A stretch of 46,969 nt of DNA from CAVSWN01 sp046728115 (GCA_046728115.1 JBKPDW010000241.1:1-46969), one strand, 5' to 3'. Shown: positions 1 through 8,711, counted from the first letter of the stretch. Notes: generated by a model not told the origin, from the letters alone. Translations and numbers: made by a program.

Positions 1-1576
1 GCGCCGGACGGCGCAAAGAATGCTCCAGCGTCCGTCGGTAGAGACCTGTGAGAAACGAAACGAGCGGATTGTGCTCGTGTTTCACGCCGTGTCCTAACAG
101 CAGGAAACACAACAGCGGCACGAGTGTCAGCGAGAACGCCAGCGAACCAACGAGCGCGGACGACACCGTGTACGCCATCGGCGCGAAGATGCGGCCCTCG
201 TGCCGTTGCAACGTGAAAATGGGAATGTGCGCGACGATGATGATCAGCATCGAGAAGAGCGTCGGGCGGCCCACCTGCGCGGTCGATTCCAGAATCGCCT
301 GGCGCACCGACGTGCGGTCGTCCGTGCGTCCGTGTTCGGACAGCGTGCGGAACACGTTTTCCACGACGATGACCGCGCCGTCGACGATGATCCCGAAATC
401 CATCGCGCCCAGGGAGAGCAGGTTGGCCGGGATGCCCCGAAGCCTCAGACCGATGAACGTTGCGAGCAGCGCCAGCGGAATGATCGCGGCGACGATGCCG
501 GCGGCGCGTATGTTCTTCAGGAAGATGTAGAGCACGAGCGTGACGAGCAGCGCCCCTTCGAGCAGATTGCGAAAGACGGTCGACAGCGTCGTCGCGATGA
601 GCTGCGAGCGATCGTAGAAAGGCACGATGCGGACGCCTTTGGGCAGAACGGCTGCGTTGAGGTGTTCGACCCGGCTTTTGATCTCGTCCAGCACCTCCGA
701 CGGGTTCTCGCCTTTGCGCATCAGCACGATGCCTTCGACAATCTCGTCGTCATCGTCGCGGCCGACCAGACCCTGCCGCGGCACAGCACTCGTGCGGATA
801 TCGGCGATGTCGCGCAGCAGGAGCGGCGTTCCGGAGTGTTCCGCCACGACGATGGCGCCTATGTCGGCTGCCGATCGAAGCAAGCCGACACCTCGAATCA
901 AATACTGCTGCTCGCCCTCCTCGAGGTAGTTGCCGCCGGCGTTCGCGTTGCCGCGTCCGAGCGCCGTGAACACCTGCTGCAGCGAGATGCCGTAGGCGCG
1001 CATTCGCGTCGGATCGATCCCGACTTCGTACTGCTTGATGAAGCCGCCGCGACTCACGACATCGGCAACGCCCGGCGCCATCTTGAGGTTGCGCTCGACC
1101 ACCCAATCCTCGATGCTGCGCAGTTCGGTCGGATTGGCGGTCTCCGAGACCAGACGGAACCGATAGAGCTCGCCGACGGGCGTCGACAAGGGGGCCAGCT
1201 GCGGCTGGAGACCGGCGGGGAGATCGGCATCCTGCAATCGCTCGAGCACCCGCTGCCGCGCGAAGTAGTCGTCCACCTGATCGTCGAATGTCAGCGTCAG
1301 GAACGAGAGGCCGAACTGGGTATGCGAGAACATCCGCACCGAGTGCGGCACGCCAGCCAGCGCGATCTCGAGCGGAATCGTGACCTGTTTCTCGACTTCC
1401 TCGGCCGCATGCCCCGCAAACAACGTGATGACCGTCGTTTGCACGTCGGTCACGTCGGGGAAGGCCTCGACCGGCAGCGAGCGAAATGCCGCGACACCCC
1501 CGGCGATGAACAGCACGGTGATCAGCGCCAGGAACAAGGGTTGATGCAGCGCGAATGTGACGAGCTTGCGAACCAT
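1..1576 (-). CDS. HME-RND heavy-metal efflux permease (CzcA/CusA family), 3' end outside window
   Basis: Inner-membrane proton-driven pump of a tripartite metal efflux system. About 525 residues of the N-terminal half are visible; a family member has roughly 1,040. The translation begins MVRKLVTFALHQPLFLALIT, giving TM1, followed by the periplasmic porter domain. The TM4 signature AMDFGIIVDGAVIVVEN lies about 400 residues in; its Asp is the proton-relay residue typical of heavy-metal RND pumps. The start ATG shares one base with the adaptor stop (TGATG), so the pair is translationally coupled. The substrate (Cu/Ag or Co/Zn/Cd) cannot be decided from this half. No frameshift was seen in the visible part. 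Confidence 0.95.
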   Translation of the reverse strand, partial: MVRKLVTFALHQPLFLALITVLFIAGGVAAFRSLPVEAFPDVTDVQTTVITLFAGHAAEEVEKQVTIPLEIALAGVPHSVRMFSHTQFGLSFLTLTFDDQVDDYFARQRVLERLQDADLPAGLQPQLAPLSTPVGELYRFRLVSETANPTELRSIEDWVVERNLKMAPGVADVVSRGGFIKQYEVGIDPTRMRAYGISLQQVFTALGRGNANAGGNYLEEGEQQYLIRGVGLLRSAADIGAIVVAEHSGTPLLLRDIADIRTSAVPRQGLVGRDDDDEIVEGIVLMRKGENPSEVLDEIKSRVEHLNAAVLPKGVRIVPFYDRSQLIATTLSTVFRNLLEGALLVTLVLYIFLKNIRAAGIVAAIIPLALLATFIGLRLRGIPANLLSLGAMDFGIIVDGAVIVVENVFRTLSEHGRTDDRTSVRQAILESTAQVGRPTLFSMLIIIVAHIPIFTLQRHEGRIFAPMAYTVSSALVGSLAFSLTLVPLLCFLLLGHGVKHEHNPLVSFLTGLYRRTLEHSLRRPA

Positions 1577-2730
1577 CAGCCCGCCTGCTGCTCTTCCTGA
1601 CGGACCAGCAGCACGCCGTCGATCACCACTCGCTCGCCGACTTTGAGCCCGCCGACGACGCGGCGTCGGCCGCCGTTGTCGTCGGCAACTTCGATGGCCC
1701 GTCTGACAAAGCGGCCCGCGCCGGCGTCGGTATACACGAAGGTGCGTCCCTGCTCGCTGAACACGGCCGATGCCGGCAGGACGATCGCGCGCGCGTCGTC
1801 TGCGACGTCGAGCGAGATCGCGACGAACATCTCCGGCTTGAGCCGGCCAGATGGATTGGCGACCACGACCCGTACCTTCGCCGTGCGCGTGGCGGGATCG
1901 ATCGAATCGGTGATGTAGTCGACACGGCCGCGGAAGCTTTCGCCCGGGTAGGCCGCGGCGGTCACGACGGCGGATTGCCCGCGACTCACGAAGCGCAGAT
2001 CGCGCTCGAACACATCGCCCATCACCCACACTGTGTCGAGGCTAGCGACCGTCACCATCGGCGTCGGGTCGGGCTGAACGAACTGTCCTTCCGTCACCTT
2101 GCGTTCGACAACCGCGCCATCAATGGGAGAGATGATCGGGAGGCGTCCGTTGAACCTGGTGACATCGATCTCTGCCGACAGACCGAGCACTTTCAGCGCC
2201 TCTCCGGTACGCACGAATCGGGCTTGCGCCTTTCCAAGATCATTTTCCGACTGCCGCAGCGCGAGTCTCGACGCGGCGTCGTGCTCGTACAGGTCGCGCG
2301 TCAGGGCGGCCTGCTTTTCTGCGAGATCGAGATCGGTCCGGCTTTCGATGTACTCGGATACGGCGTTGATGGCTTCGCGGCTGTTGATCGAGCAAATCGT
2401 GTCGCCCGCGCGCACGCGATCGCCGACCTTGACGCGCAGGTTCACCACGTGACCCGAGATCGGCGGAATGATGCGGACGATTCGGTCTTCATCGAACTGA
2501 ACTCGACCAGCAACCGACATGACGCGGGTCACGGGCTGCTCCGTGACAACGGCGATTGTGATGGACGCGAGCATCGCCGGATCGATCACGACGCCTTCAA
2601 CCTTCTTCGCGACAGGTGCCTCGGCCTGTGCCGCACCCTCGGCGGTTCCGTCCCGCCCGCAGCCAATGTCGGCGGCGGTGGCCGCCGTCAGAATCGCCGT
2701 CAAGGCCAGGCCGGCGAACGAACGCGTCAT
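1576..2730 (-). CDS. RND efflux periplasmic adaptor subunit (HlyD/CzcB/CusB family)
   Basis: Membrane-fusion protein linking the RND permease to the outer-membrane channel. 384 aa. The N-terminus is a signal peptide (MTRSFAGLALTAILTAATA); the Cys in ADIGC could be lipidated, but Asp at -3 is a poor lipobox. A barrel-sandwich half (IPPISGHVVNLRVKVGDRV) is followed by a helical hairpin (residues about 120-185). The second lipoyl half (IISPIDGAVVERKVTEGQFV) and a beta-barrel come next. It lies between the TolC gene (ATGA overlap) and the permease (TGATG overlap), giving the usual C-B-A order. Metal-binding extensions are not obvious, so the substrate is open. Confidence 0.95.
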   Translation of the reverse strand: MTRSFAGLALTAILTAATAADIGCGRDGTAEGAAQAEAPVAKKVEGVVIDPAMLASITIAVVTEQPVTRVMSVAGRVQFDEDRIVRIIPPISGHVVNLRVKVGDRVRAGDTICSINSREAINAVSEYIESRTDLDLAEKQAALTRDLYEHDAASRLALRQSENDLGKAQARFVRTGEALKVLGLSAEIDVTRFNGRLPIISPIDGAVVERKVTEGQFVQPDPTPMVTVASLDTVWVMGDVFERDLRFVSRGQSAVVTAAAYPGESFRGRVDYITDSIDPATRTAKVRVVVANPSGRLKPEMFVAISLDVADDARAIVLPASAVFSEQGRTFVYTDAGAGRFVRRAIEVADDNGGRRRVVGGLKVGERVVIDGVLLVRQEEQQAG

Positions 2731-3986
2731 TTCACCACCTCCGTTCCCACGGCCGCGTTCAATCGGGCGGTCGCTTGCCGCAGGCTCGCCCGGGCATCGA
2801 CATAGCTTTGAAACGTGTCGTTGAACGCGCGCTGAGCATCGAGCACTTCGAGCAGCATCGAGCCGCCTGCTGTGTACGTGTACAAGGAGGTGTCGCGTGC
2901 GCGACCGGCGGGCTCGAGCAGATCGCGCTGGATCGTATCAACGAGATCGCGCGTCGTGACGTACTCGTGGTAGGCGCTCTGCACTTCGCTCGCGATTTGC
3001 GCGCGGCGTGCGGCGAGCTGACGATCGATCTGCTCGCGCTCGGCCATCGCTCGAGCGATCTCACCCTGGTTCCGGCTGAGGAACGGCAGCGGCGAACTGA
3101 AGAACACGCCGAGCGAGTTCGACTTCCCCGCAATCCCCTGCTGGCGCCGATATTCGGCGCCAACCGTATAGTCCACACGCCCGAGCGCTTCCTGCAGACG
3201 CAGGTCGGCCACCGACTTCGCCTGGTTCAACTGCAAGGCACGCAGGTCGGCGCGCGTTGCCATCGCGAGCGACTCGAGCGCCGGTACGTCCGGCGGCAGC
3301 GGCGGCGGGGCGCCGGCGTCGAGCGTATCGGAAATTTCGACCGGCGTGCCGGCCGGCCTGCCGAGCAGCGTCCTCAGCTTGGCCGTCGCCGTCGCGACCT
3401 CGAGATCCGCGCGGACGACGCTGACGCGAAACTGCAGCATGGCGACATCAGACCGGGTCGCTTCGAGCGGTGCGATGGCACCGGCGGTGACGCGCAGGTG
3501 GTTGACCCTCGCGATCTCCTCGTACGTCCGGAGCGTATCGCCCACGAGGCGACGCGAGGTCTGCGCCGCGATGAGATCGATGCACGCGAGCGTAACGTCC
3601 TCCCGGAGCGTACGCACGGCATCGAGAAATCGGGCCTGGGCCGCCGATTGGACCGCCGACGCGAGCGCCATGCGCGCATTGCGCTTGCCGCCGCGTTCGA
3701 GCGGCATGTCGACGCGCATGGCAAGCTCGGGGGGCCCTCCGTTGTTCGCTTCGTCGAAGCCCGTGCCGAGCAGGTCGAGATGATCAGCGCTCAGGCTCAG
3801 CACCGGGTTGGGCCGCAGCCGGGCCCCGAGCATCTGTGCCTCGGCAATCGTCAGGCTGCTGCGTTCGGCCAGCAGCGACAGATTGTGCTGCACCGCTTCA
3901 TCGACCGCCTCGGCGATCGTAGTCTGTGCCGAAGCAGACACCGCAACAGTGCATAGAACGAATACGAACGTGAGAATACGCATCAC
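2727..3986 (-). CDS. Outer-membrane efflux protein, TolC/CzcC family
   Basis: Trimeric outer-membrane exit duct of the metal efflux system. 419 aa with a signal peptide ending in SASAQ. Two OEP repeats are readable: TIAEAVDEAVQHNLSLLAER near the mature N-terminus, and a second helical repeat ending in ASLRQATARLNAAVG near the C-terminus. First gene of the three-gene minus-strand operon; its TGA overlaps the adaptor ATG. The 143 bp upstream of it hold no other gene and presumably its promoter, though no clear -35/-10 pair stood out. Confidence 0.93.
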   Translation of the reverse strand: MMRILTFVFVLCTVAVSASAQTTIAEAVDEAVQHNLSLLAERSSLTIAEAQMLGARLRPNPVLSLSADHLDLLGTGFDEANNGGPPELAMRVDMPLERGGKRNARMALASAVQSAAQARFLDAVRTLREDVTLACIDLIAAQTSRRLVGDTLRTYEEIARVNHLRVTAGAIAPLEATRSDVAMLQFRVSVVRADLEVATATAKLRTLLGRPAGTPVEISDTLDAGAPPPLPPDVPALESLAMATRADLRALQLNQAKSVADLRLQEALGRVDYTVGAEYRRQQGIAGKSNSLGVFFSSPLPFLSRNQGEIARAMAEREQIDRQLAARRAQIASEVQSAYHEYVTTRDLVDTIQRDLLEPAGRARDTSLYTYTAGGSMLLEVLDAQRAFNDTFQSYVDARASLRQATARLNAAVGTEVVK

Positions 3987-4129
3987 GACTCCACCGTTCG
4001 GCGCGGATGACTCCGCAAGCCGACACTCCGTCCGGGTTGAACCCTCGATCGGCTCATACCGCCGGCGCTCAGCGACCGGACGAGGGCCGACGCGCCGGGC
4101 TCCAGTCGAAACCGATGTGAAAAACGACC

Positions 4130-4690
4130 CTATGAGGCGGAGGGCGGCGCGCGTGGAACAGAAGTGCCGAGCGTGAAGTCCGATGGCGGAACGCTGCTCG
4201 TGGGAACTGTGTGAAGCGAGCGATCGGCCGGCGGAGCGTGAGCGCGTGCGCTGTTGGCTCGGGGCGCCGGCGCGTCATTCTGAATGGTGCTCTGATCGGC
4301 GGGCGGCCGTTTGTCCCAGCTGTCCGATGGCCGATCCCAGAGCGGACCTGACACCGTCGGTTTCAACGGCCGCGAGGTGAGGCGTCCGGTGCCGTCGTTC
4401 TCCCAGACGACCAATCCACGATCCGTGGCGCCGAGCACGTCGATGTCGCCGTCGCGATCGATGTCGGCGGCCACTACGCGCGTGAGTTGGATCTTGTACC
4501 GCTCGGCGACAGCGCGCGCAAAGGCGCTCGAATCCACGTCGCGCCCGACCCGCATCACATCGCCGCAAGGGACGGCCTCTGCGCGAACCGCCGCGGGGTG
4601 CAGCACGCATGCACAGATCATCGCGACGATCGAGACGATCGATCGGACGCGAGGCACGATCGTACTCACGACAGGCACAAGGGCCATCAT
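4130..4690 (-). CDS. Small secreted VCBS/FG-GAP repeat protein
   Basis: Predicted exported protein of about 187 aa. The start is placed at the first of two adjacent Met codons (4690 or 4687) because a signal peptide (ALVPVVSTIV...AVRAEA) follows at once. The open frame reaches to 4987, but that part is antisense to another gene. One calcium-binding-like FG-GAP/VCBS repeat is clear (VVAADIDRDGDIDVLG), followed by VVWENDGTG as in secreted beta-propellers. The last 80 residues are Pro/Ser/Ala-rich and low in complexity. A single repeat is short for the family, so this may be a truncated descendant of a longer propeller. Function unknown. Confidence 0.6.
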   Translation of the reverse strand: MMALVPVVSTIVPRVRSIVSIVAMICACVLHPAAVRAEAVPCGDVMRVGRDVDSSAFARAVAERYKIQLTRVVAADIDRDGDIDVLGATDRGLVVWENDGTGRLTSRPLKPTVSGPLWDRPSDSWDKRPPADQSTIQNDAPAPRANSARAHAPPADRSLHTVPTSSVPPSDFTLGTSVPRAPPSAS

Positions 4691-4747
4691 AGCGCAGCCC
4701 GTTGGAGAGACCGGACTTTCCTGTTTCTTTACGGCTATGATGAGCGC

Positions 4748-5104
4748 GTGAGCATCCGCGTTGCTGCGATCCTCGTCGCGATTGTCGTGGGAGCGAATGC
4801 TTCGGCAGCTCAGAATGTGCGCAGCCATTCCGACAAGTTCGACATCCTCGATAATTCCTTTCTCGTCGAAGAGTCGTTCAATCAGGAGGCCGGCGTCTTT
4901 CAGAACATCTTCACGTGGATCCTCCAACGCAATAGCACCTGGCTGGAAAGCTTCACGCGGGAGTGGCCTGTCGGCGGCATGGCGCATCAGTTGTCGTATA
5001 CGATTCCGTTCGCTCGTCTGGAGCAGGCGACCGGCGCCGCGCGCCCAACAGCGTCCAGTTCTGTTCTGGTCAGTGTCTTCTGCTCCATACGCCGGATGGC
5101 GTGA
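4748..5104 (+). pseudogene. Truncated secreted protein, N-terminal fragment only
   Basis: GTG-started frame of 118 codons. It opens with a signal peptide (VSIRVAAILVAIVVGANASA-AQ), then reads as a normal mature N-terminus to about residue 90 (EWPVGGMAHQLSYTIPF), like the start of a beta-barrel outer-membrane protein. From about 5015 on the translation becomes low-quality and runs antisense to a gvpK fragment (5038-5124). I infer the gene lost its 3' part in a rearrangement. The family is recalled only vaguely and no name is offered. A short expressed secreted peptide cannot be excluded. Confidence 0.5.
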
Positions 5105-5124
5105 CGCTCCATATGCTCGGACAG
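5038..5124 (-). pseudogene. gvpK relic (about 29 codons)
   Basis: On the minus strand these bases encode MERHAIRRMEQK followed by TLTRTELDAVGRA. The intact GvpK at 7979-8335 reads MERQAIRRMEQR followed by TLTRNEIDAVGRA, so 21 of 25 residues agree; by eye about 46 of 61 bases agree. Similarity stops abruptly after GRA (near 5037) and a few residues upstream of the first Met. There is no start, no rest of the gene and no gvp neighbour. This is the conserved central GvpK helix left behind from a second copy, or moved from one. Confidence 0.8.
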
Positions 5125-5169
5125 CCCACGCCCCGCTGAAGGAGACGCGGATTGCCGCCTTTCTTTCCT

Positions 5170-5198
5170 TTGACCAGCCTCGTCCAAGCCGTTATTAT
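5170..5198 (+). promoter_or_regulatory. Sigma-70-like promoter for the porin-cupredoxin-diheme operon
   Basis: TTGACC (5170-5175), 17 bp, TATTAT (5193-5198). Spacing is ideal and both hexamers are close to consensus. Transcription would start near 5205, so the ATG at 5197 is excluded and the ATG at 5212 would have a leader of only about 7 nt. Prediction by eye. Confidence 0.5.
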
Positions 5199-5211
5199 GG
5201 CTCATCAAAAT

Positions 5212-6339
5212 ATGAAATTTGACAGGACGATGTCCGTAGCCCTGCTGGCGGTTGGGGCATTTTTGGGCGTACAGCCGCCCGACGCCGTCGCACAAACGGA
5301 CTCGTCGACAGGGCCGATCTCGGGCTACATGGATTTTCATTTCAACAAGCCCGAGGGCGGGGACGGCACGCTGGATTTTCACCGCTTCGTCCTGATCTTC
5401 AACCACAGCTTTTCTCCGCGTATTCGCTTTGTCGGTGAGGTCGAACTCGAGCACGCGTTTGTGGAAGGACTCGAAGAGAGTGGCGAGCTCGAGCTCGAAC
5501 AGGCGTACGTCGATTTCCTGTTGACGCGAAGCTTCAACATTCGCGCGGGCAATCTGCTCGTGCCGATGGGCATTATCAACGAGCGCCACGAGCCGCCGGT
5601 GTTCCATGGCGTGGAACGGCCGTTCGTGGACACGGTCATCGTGCCCACGACCTGGTTTGACGCGGGCGCTGGTGTGCATGGCGAGATTGGCCGCGGTTTC
5701 CGCTATCGGGCGTACGCGATGGCGCCGCTTGATGCACTCGAGTTCTCGGCCGACGAAGGCCTTCGAGGTGGACAACAAAAGGGCGACGAGGCGAACGTCC
5801 GCAGCCTGGCGTTCGCCGGACGGACTGAATATGTCGGTACGCCGAACCTCACCGTAGGCGCCAGCCTGTGGCGTGGACAATCCGGCTTCGAGGTGCGGTT
5901 CGATGTCCCGGTCCGCGTCGAAGAAGTCGATGTGCGCTACAAACAACGTCGCCTGGAAACGCGCGGGCAGTTCGCCCATGTGTCGATCGGCAACGCGGCC
6001 GCGCTGAACGAGTCCATCCGACGGATCACGGGGATCTCGCCCAACGTGGCCAGCGAGATGCGGGGGTTTTACGGCGAAGCAGCCTACCGGGTTTGGGCGG
6101 CGGGTGTGTCCAGAGATCTCGTGGCCTTCCTTCGGTACGAGAACTTCGATACGCAATTCCGGATGCCCGCAGGATTCCTCCCGCTGAAATCATTCGATCG
6201 CGACGCCTTCGTCTTCGGCGTCACGTACTTTCCGGATCCGGACATCGCCGTCAAAGCCGACTTCATCCGACAGCGCAATCAGAGCGGCGTCGTCAAGTCG
6301 CCGAACAGCTTCAACGTCGGACTCGGCTGGTGGTTCTGA
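5212..6339 (+). CDS. Outer-membrane porin (OprP/O-like beta-barrel)
   Basis: Predicted 16- to 18-strand porin of 375 aa. The start ATG at 5212 gives MKFDRTMSVALLAVGAFLG, a good signal peptide with a basic n-region cleaved after AVAQ. ATG 5230 is an alternative; 5197 lies in the promoter. The mature part opens GYMDFHFNK and alternates strand-like segments (FNHSFSPRIRFVGEVELE, FNIRAGNLLVPMGIINERHE). It ends in NVGLGWWF, a C-terminal aromatic suited to BAM recognition. The substrate is unknown; resemblance to phosphate-selective porins is at fold level only. It is followed after 1 nt by the cupredoxin gene. Confidence 0.8.
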   Translation: MKFDRTMSVALLAVGAFLGVQPPDAVAQTDSSTGPISGYMDFHFNKPEGGDGTLDFHRFVLIFNHSFSPRIRFVGEVELEHAFVEGLEESGELELEQAYVDFLLTRSFNIRAGNLLVPMGIINERHEPPVFHGVERPFVDTVIVPTTWFDAGAGVHGEIGRGFRYRAYAMAPLDALEFSADEGLRGGQQKGDEANVRSLAFAGRTEYVGTPNLTVGASLWRGQSGFEVRFDVPVRVEEVDVRYKQRRLETRGQFAHVSIGNAAALNESIRRITGISPNVASEMRGFYGEAAYRVWAAGVSRDLVAFLRYENFDTQFRMPAGFLPLKSFDRDAFVFGVTYFPDPDIAVKADFIRQRNQSGVVKSPNSFNVGLGWWF

Positions 6340-6340
6340 T

Positions 6341-6736
6341 ATGAGCACGCATATGTGGACTCGAACGGTCCTGATCGGTGTTGCGCTGTTCGCGAGTGTG
6401 GGCGCGGGGACGGGTCGCGCGCAGCAGGCGGATCGACGGGTGATCCACGTCAAGGCCGAGCGGTTCACGTTCACGCCATCGAGGATCGTCGTCGAGCCCG
6501 GCGAGAGGATCGAGCTGCGGCTCTCGAGCGACGACACGGCGCACGGATTCCGCGTCCAGGGCACCGACATCAACGTCGTCGTTCCGAAGCGAGGCATGAA
6601 GGAAACCATCGTGACATTCACAGCTCCGGCGCCGGGCCGTTATCCGTTCGAGTGCACGCGCATGTGCGGCGCCGGGCACAACTTCATGCGCGGCGAGCTC
6701 ATCGTGCGCGAGCGATCGGGAGCGAAACAGCGATGA
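6341..6736 (+). CDS. Stand-alone CuA-type cupredoxin, exported
   Basis: Periplasmic electron carrier of 131 aa resembling the soluble domain of cytochrome oxidase subunit II. A signal peptide ends near GTGRAQQ. The beta-sandwich carries an upstream His (DDTAHGFRV) and the loop ECTRMCGAGHNFM. That loop has the Cys-x3-Cys-x3-His-x2-Met spacing of the binuclear CuA site, so all expected ligands are present. There are no transmembrane hairpins and no oxidase subunit I beside it, so it is not an ordinary CoxB. The TGA overlaps the next ATG, suggesting it works with the di-heme protein. Confidence 0.85.
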   Translation: MSTHMWTRTVLIGVALFASVGAGTGRAQQADRRVIHVKAERFTFTPSRIVVEPGERIELRLSSDDTAHGFRVQGTDINVVVPKRGMKETIVTFTAPAPGRYPFECTRMCGAGHNFMRGELIVRERSGAKQR

Positions 6737-7932
6737 GGAAAGGGTTACGACGCACCGCCGCCTGGACCGCAGTCTGGGTCGCGGGCATCGCGATTGGGTC
6801 GCTGGCGGTCCTCGGTCAAGACCGCAACGTCAAGCCCGGCGATCCGCTGCCCGGGATCACGCCGATCGAATTCTCCGAATTCCGGCTTGGGCTCGACGAC
6901 TTCATGGAAGTCGAAACGGCCGAAGATGGACTCGGACCGGCATTCAACGGCACGAGTTGCGCGGCGTGCCACAACGTGCCGGCCATCGGGGGCGGCGGTG
7001 TTATCCTCGAAACACGCGTCGCGTATCGAGATGAATCGGGCGCGTTCCGTGGTCTGAACGACGCCGGCGACACGCTGGTGCATCTGTTCTCGGTGCCGTC
7101 GCACGCCTGCCAGCCGATCATCCCGGACGATGTGAACGTGATCGCGAGGCGGACGCCAATTCCACTTTTCGGCGCAGGGCTGGTCGAAGCGGTTCCCGAC
7201 GACATGCTCTTGGCCTTGGAGGATCCGTTCGACCGTAACCGCGACGGCGTCAGCGGGCGCGCCGCGATCGTCATCGATCAGGCAACGCGCGAGCGGCGCG
7301 TGGGTCGATTCGGGTGGAAGGCGCAGCACGCGACGCTATTAGCGTTCGGCGCCGACGCGTACCGCAACGAGATGGGGATTACAAACGACCTGTTTCCGCA
7401 GGAATCGGCGTTTGGTGTCGGCCAGGCCCAGATGCGCCAATGCGATCCGCGCCCGGAGCCCGAGGACGTGAGAGATCCGCTCACGAACCGTCGCGGCATC
7501 GACAACTTCGAGGCGTTCATGAAATTCCTCGCGCCGGTCGCGCGCGGCCCTGTCGACGAGATCGTTCGCGACGGCGAGCGTGTGTTTCAGGCGCTCGGCT
7601 GCGCGGCGTGCCACGTGCCAGCGCTCGCGACGGGACCGAGCACAAATCTCCTCTTCAACCGCAGGAGCGTGCCGCTCTTCTCAGACCTGCTGCTGCACGA
7701 TGTTGGGACCGGTGACGGGATCAAGCAGGCGGCGGCCGAACCCGAGGAGATCCGGACTCCGGCTCTCTGGGGCCTGCGGTTGCGACGACCGCTGCTGCAC
7801 GACGGTAGTGCCGCAACGATCGAGTCCGCGATCGGTCGGCACCAGAACGAAGCGGAGCTCGCGCGGCGCGGATTCGATCAACTGTCGGTTGAGGATCGCC
7901 GTCGATTGATGGCGTTCCTGCATTCGCTGTGA
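6733..7932 (+). CDS. Di-heme oxidoreductase (DHOR/DUF1111 family)
   Basis: Periplasmic c-type cytochrome of 399 aa. The start ATG at 6733 overlaps the cupredoxin stop (ATGA). An N-terminal TM/signal (TAAWTAVWVAGIAIGSLAVLG) is followed by two heme sites, FNGTSCAACHNVP (about residue 75) and ALGCAACHVPAL (about residue 290). This is the arrangement of the putative thiol-oxidoreductase family related to MauG-type di-heme enzymes. RTPALWGLRLRRPLLHDG is the family's conserved C-terminal block. The physiological substrate is unknown. Genetic coupling to a CuA protein suggests electron exchange between the two. Confidence 0.88.
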   Translation: MRKGLRRTAAWTAVWVAGIAIGSLAVLGQDRNVKPGDPLPGITPIEFSEFRLGLDDFMEVETAEDGLGPAFNGTSCAACHNVPAIGGGGVILETRVAYRDESGAFRGLNDAGDTLVHLFSVPSHACQPIIPDDVNVIARRTPIPLFGAGLVEAVPDDMLLALEDPFDRNRDGVSGRAAIVIDQATRERRVGRFGWKAQHATLLAFGADAYRNEMGITNDLFPQESAFGVGQAQMRQCDPRPEPEDVRDPLTNRRGIDNFEAFMKFLAPVARGPVDEIVRDGERVFQALGCAACHVPALATGPSTNLLFNRRSVPLFSDLLLHDVGTGDGIKQAAAEPEEIRTPALWGLRLRRPLLHDGSAATIESAIGRHQNEAELARRGFDQLSVEDRRRLMAFLHSL

Positions 7933-7978
7933 AGTCGTCCTGCGGAGGTCCTGCGAAAGGGATACGGCCTTTTCGGAT

Positions 7979-8335
7979 TCACATCAGCTTGCCGAGCGGA
8001 CCGAGATCGAGGTTGAGGTCTTCCGGCGTGAGACCAAAGCGAGCCCCGATGTCGCGGACGGTCGCCTCGAGCTGCATCAACGCCCGACCGACCGCATCGA
8101 TCTCATTGCGGGTCAGGGTCCTCTGCTCCATGCGACGAATCGCCTGACGCTCCATCAGCCTTCGCAGGAACTCCACGATCGTTAGGACGAGCTGAGCCAC
8201 CGATCGCTGCACGTCTTCGGGCTGGGGATTCCAATGGAGCGGCGGGGGTTTCGCGCCCTTGGCTATTCTGCTGCGCCGCACGGCAGGACGTGATCGAGCG
8301 CGAGCCGGGAGGCGAGCGTTCGTCGGTGCTCGCAT
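7979..8335 (-). CDS. gvpK: Gas vesicle protein GvpK
   Basis: Accessory protein required for gas-vesicle assembly; 118 aa. The core DVQRSVAQLVLTIVEFLRRL, then MERQAIRRMEQRTLTRNEID, then the C-terminal LTPEDLNLDLGPLGKLM is a full-length GvpK. The first 40 residues are basic and not conserved. The reading frame stays open upstream of the ATG through a helical stretch (TATELRALREELERRM) with no ATG/GTG, so the true N-terminus may be longer if a rare start is used. Last gene of the minus-strand gvp cluster. A broken second copy lies at 5038-5124. Confidence 0.95.
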   Translation of the reverse strand: MRAPTNARLPARARSRPAVRRSRIAKGAKPPPLHWNPQPEDVQRSVAQLVLTIVEFLRRLMERQAIRRMEQRTLTRNEIDAVGRALMQLEATVRDIGARFGLTPEDLNLDLGPLGKLM

Positions 8336-8460
8336 ACGGCGCTCGAGCTCTTCGCGAAGCGCACGCAGCTCCGTGGCGGTGACGGGCGCGGCGGCGACGC
8401 GGTCAGATCGTCGCCATTTGGGACGCCGTCGGGTCGACGACGATCGCTTCGGCCTGCGGG

Positions 8461-8709
8461 CTATTTCCGCCCTCCAGGCGCGCGGTGCCGTGGTTTTCGC
8501 GTCGCGTTCGGCGGCTGCGGGATCACGCGATCCGCGGCACAGAGCAGCGACGACAGCCGGAGGTAAATGAGATCGATGCCGGCTACGCCGAGCGTGACGT
8601 CGCCGGTCGCCATGACGCCTTTGTTCAGGAGTTCGTCAACCAAATCGAGCACGGTTGATTCACGCGGCTCGAGCACCGATGCCGCAATTGTCTGGTTGCG
8701 TTTCGGCAT
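8461..8709 (-). CDS. GvpA/GvpJ-family minor gas vesicle protein (GvpM/GvpS-like)
   Basis: 82 aa from ATG 8709; a TTG two codons upstream is less likely. The domain STVLDLVDELLNKG, then VMATGDVTLGVAGIDLIYLR has the GvpA-fold helix-strand-strand pattern. It has the ATGDVTL/DLIYLR version seen in minor proteins of the J/M/S type rather than the VIDAW of structural GvpA. A short basic tail ends in APGGRK. It follows gvpF/L after 2 nt (TGA-GG-ATG) and precedes gvpK by 125 nt. The likely role is shell nucleation or tip formation, by family analogy. Confidence 0.85.
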   Translation of the reverse strand: MPKRNQTIAASVLEPRESTVLDLVDELLNKGVMATGDVTLGVAGIDLIYLRLSSLLCAADRVIPQPPNATRKPRHRAPGGRK

Positions 8710-8711
8710 CC

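Noticed and set aside
200..1600. Plus-strand open frame of 466 codons at the left edge
   Set aside because: Antisense to the RND permease, whose minus-strand translation matches the family throughout; the plus frame is Arg/His/Asp-rich shadow.
4691..4987. N-terminal extension of the VCBS protein
   Set aside because: It runs antisense to the truncated secreted gene and would bury the signal peptide 100 residues in.
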